Origin: Muricea muricata
Lineage: Eukaryota > Cnidaria > Anthozoa > Malacalcyonacea > Plexauridae
DNA length: 64,000 bases
Assembly: GCA_963855995.1 (NCBI GenBank)
Contig: OY979724.1
Location: 13,763,032 to 13,827,031 of the forward strand
Direction: 5' to 3'
Below, piece after piece: positions 63,827-64,000 of the stretch. The notes beneath the pieces are model-generated. The model searched no databases. It was not told the DNA's origin and saw only the letters and a program-made list of their open reading frames with translations. Positions within the stretch are counted from its first letter, which is position 1, and every line of letters starts with the position of its first letter. The position numbers and the translations under genes are program-made.

Positions 63827-64000
63827 ACCGTGAACCTACGACCTTTGTCAACTGAACTTTGCATGGATACAGTCTCAGAGTAACAGAATAAAAACAGCAC
63901 AATGCATGAAAATAACTATAGAAACATTTACAAACTTAAGGAGAATTTTTCAAGGCATGAAGTTTCTTCAGCAAGGATACAACAATCATATTGTTATTCA

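Overview
This is eukaryotic nuclear DNA from an invertebrate animal. It is A+T-rich and intron-rich, with consensus GT-AG introns, no bacterial-style operons, and many short inverted-repeat transposons. The genes are animal orthologs: MBOAT7, KCTD2/5/17, a CISH/SOCS1-3-type SOCS, CLEC16A, phosphomannomutase and WDR13. The CLEC16A N-terminus is rather divergent and the mobile elements resemble those of early-branching marine animals such as cnidarians or sponges. I cannot name the phylum from sequence alone.

Layout. (1) Positions 1-24,348 form one giant, nearly perfect palindrome: arm A 1-11,902, loop 11,903-12,477, arm B 12,478-24,348. The arms hold no intact gene. They are a mosaic of small fold-back elements, SINE-like pieces and one decayed membrane-protein exon, each present twice as mirror images. 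(2) Positions 24,349-39,900 are a repeat-rich, gene-poor tract. It holds nested palindromes, Penelope-like terminal fragments with hammerhead-like motifs, a 1.95-kb long-TIR element, and diverged third copies of stretches found in the arms (25.2, 29.9-30.5 and 34.5-37.6 kb). (3) Positions 39,900-64,000 are gene-dense. From left to right: MBOAT7 (+), KCTD5-like (-), SOCS (+), CLEC16A (-), PMM (-) and WDR13 (-, 5' part outside the window). I rebuilt the coding exons by hand; every junction keeps frame and the products are close to the length of their families.

Relations. MBOAT7 and the KCTD gene converge. KCTD and SOCS diverge from a shared upstream region that holds a perfect STAT-type element. 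SOCS and CLEC16A converge on a small fold-back element that carries a poly(A) hexamer on each strand. WDR13, PMM and CLEC16A run head-to-tail with short intergenic gaps. Human KCTD5, SOCS1, CLEC16A and PMM2 all lie on 16p13, so the right half may be a compact relic of an ancestral linkage group. The most unusual structures are the 24-kb palindrome, the Penelope-like inverted repeats with 12-bp target duplications and hammerhead-like cores, the nested palindromes at 26.2-26.8 kb, and a 21-bp-period array of CRE-like octamers inside a CLEC16A coding exon.
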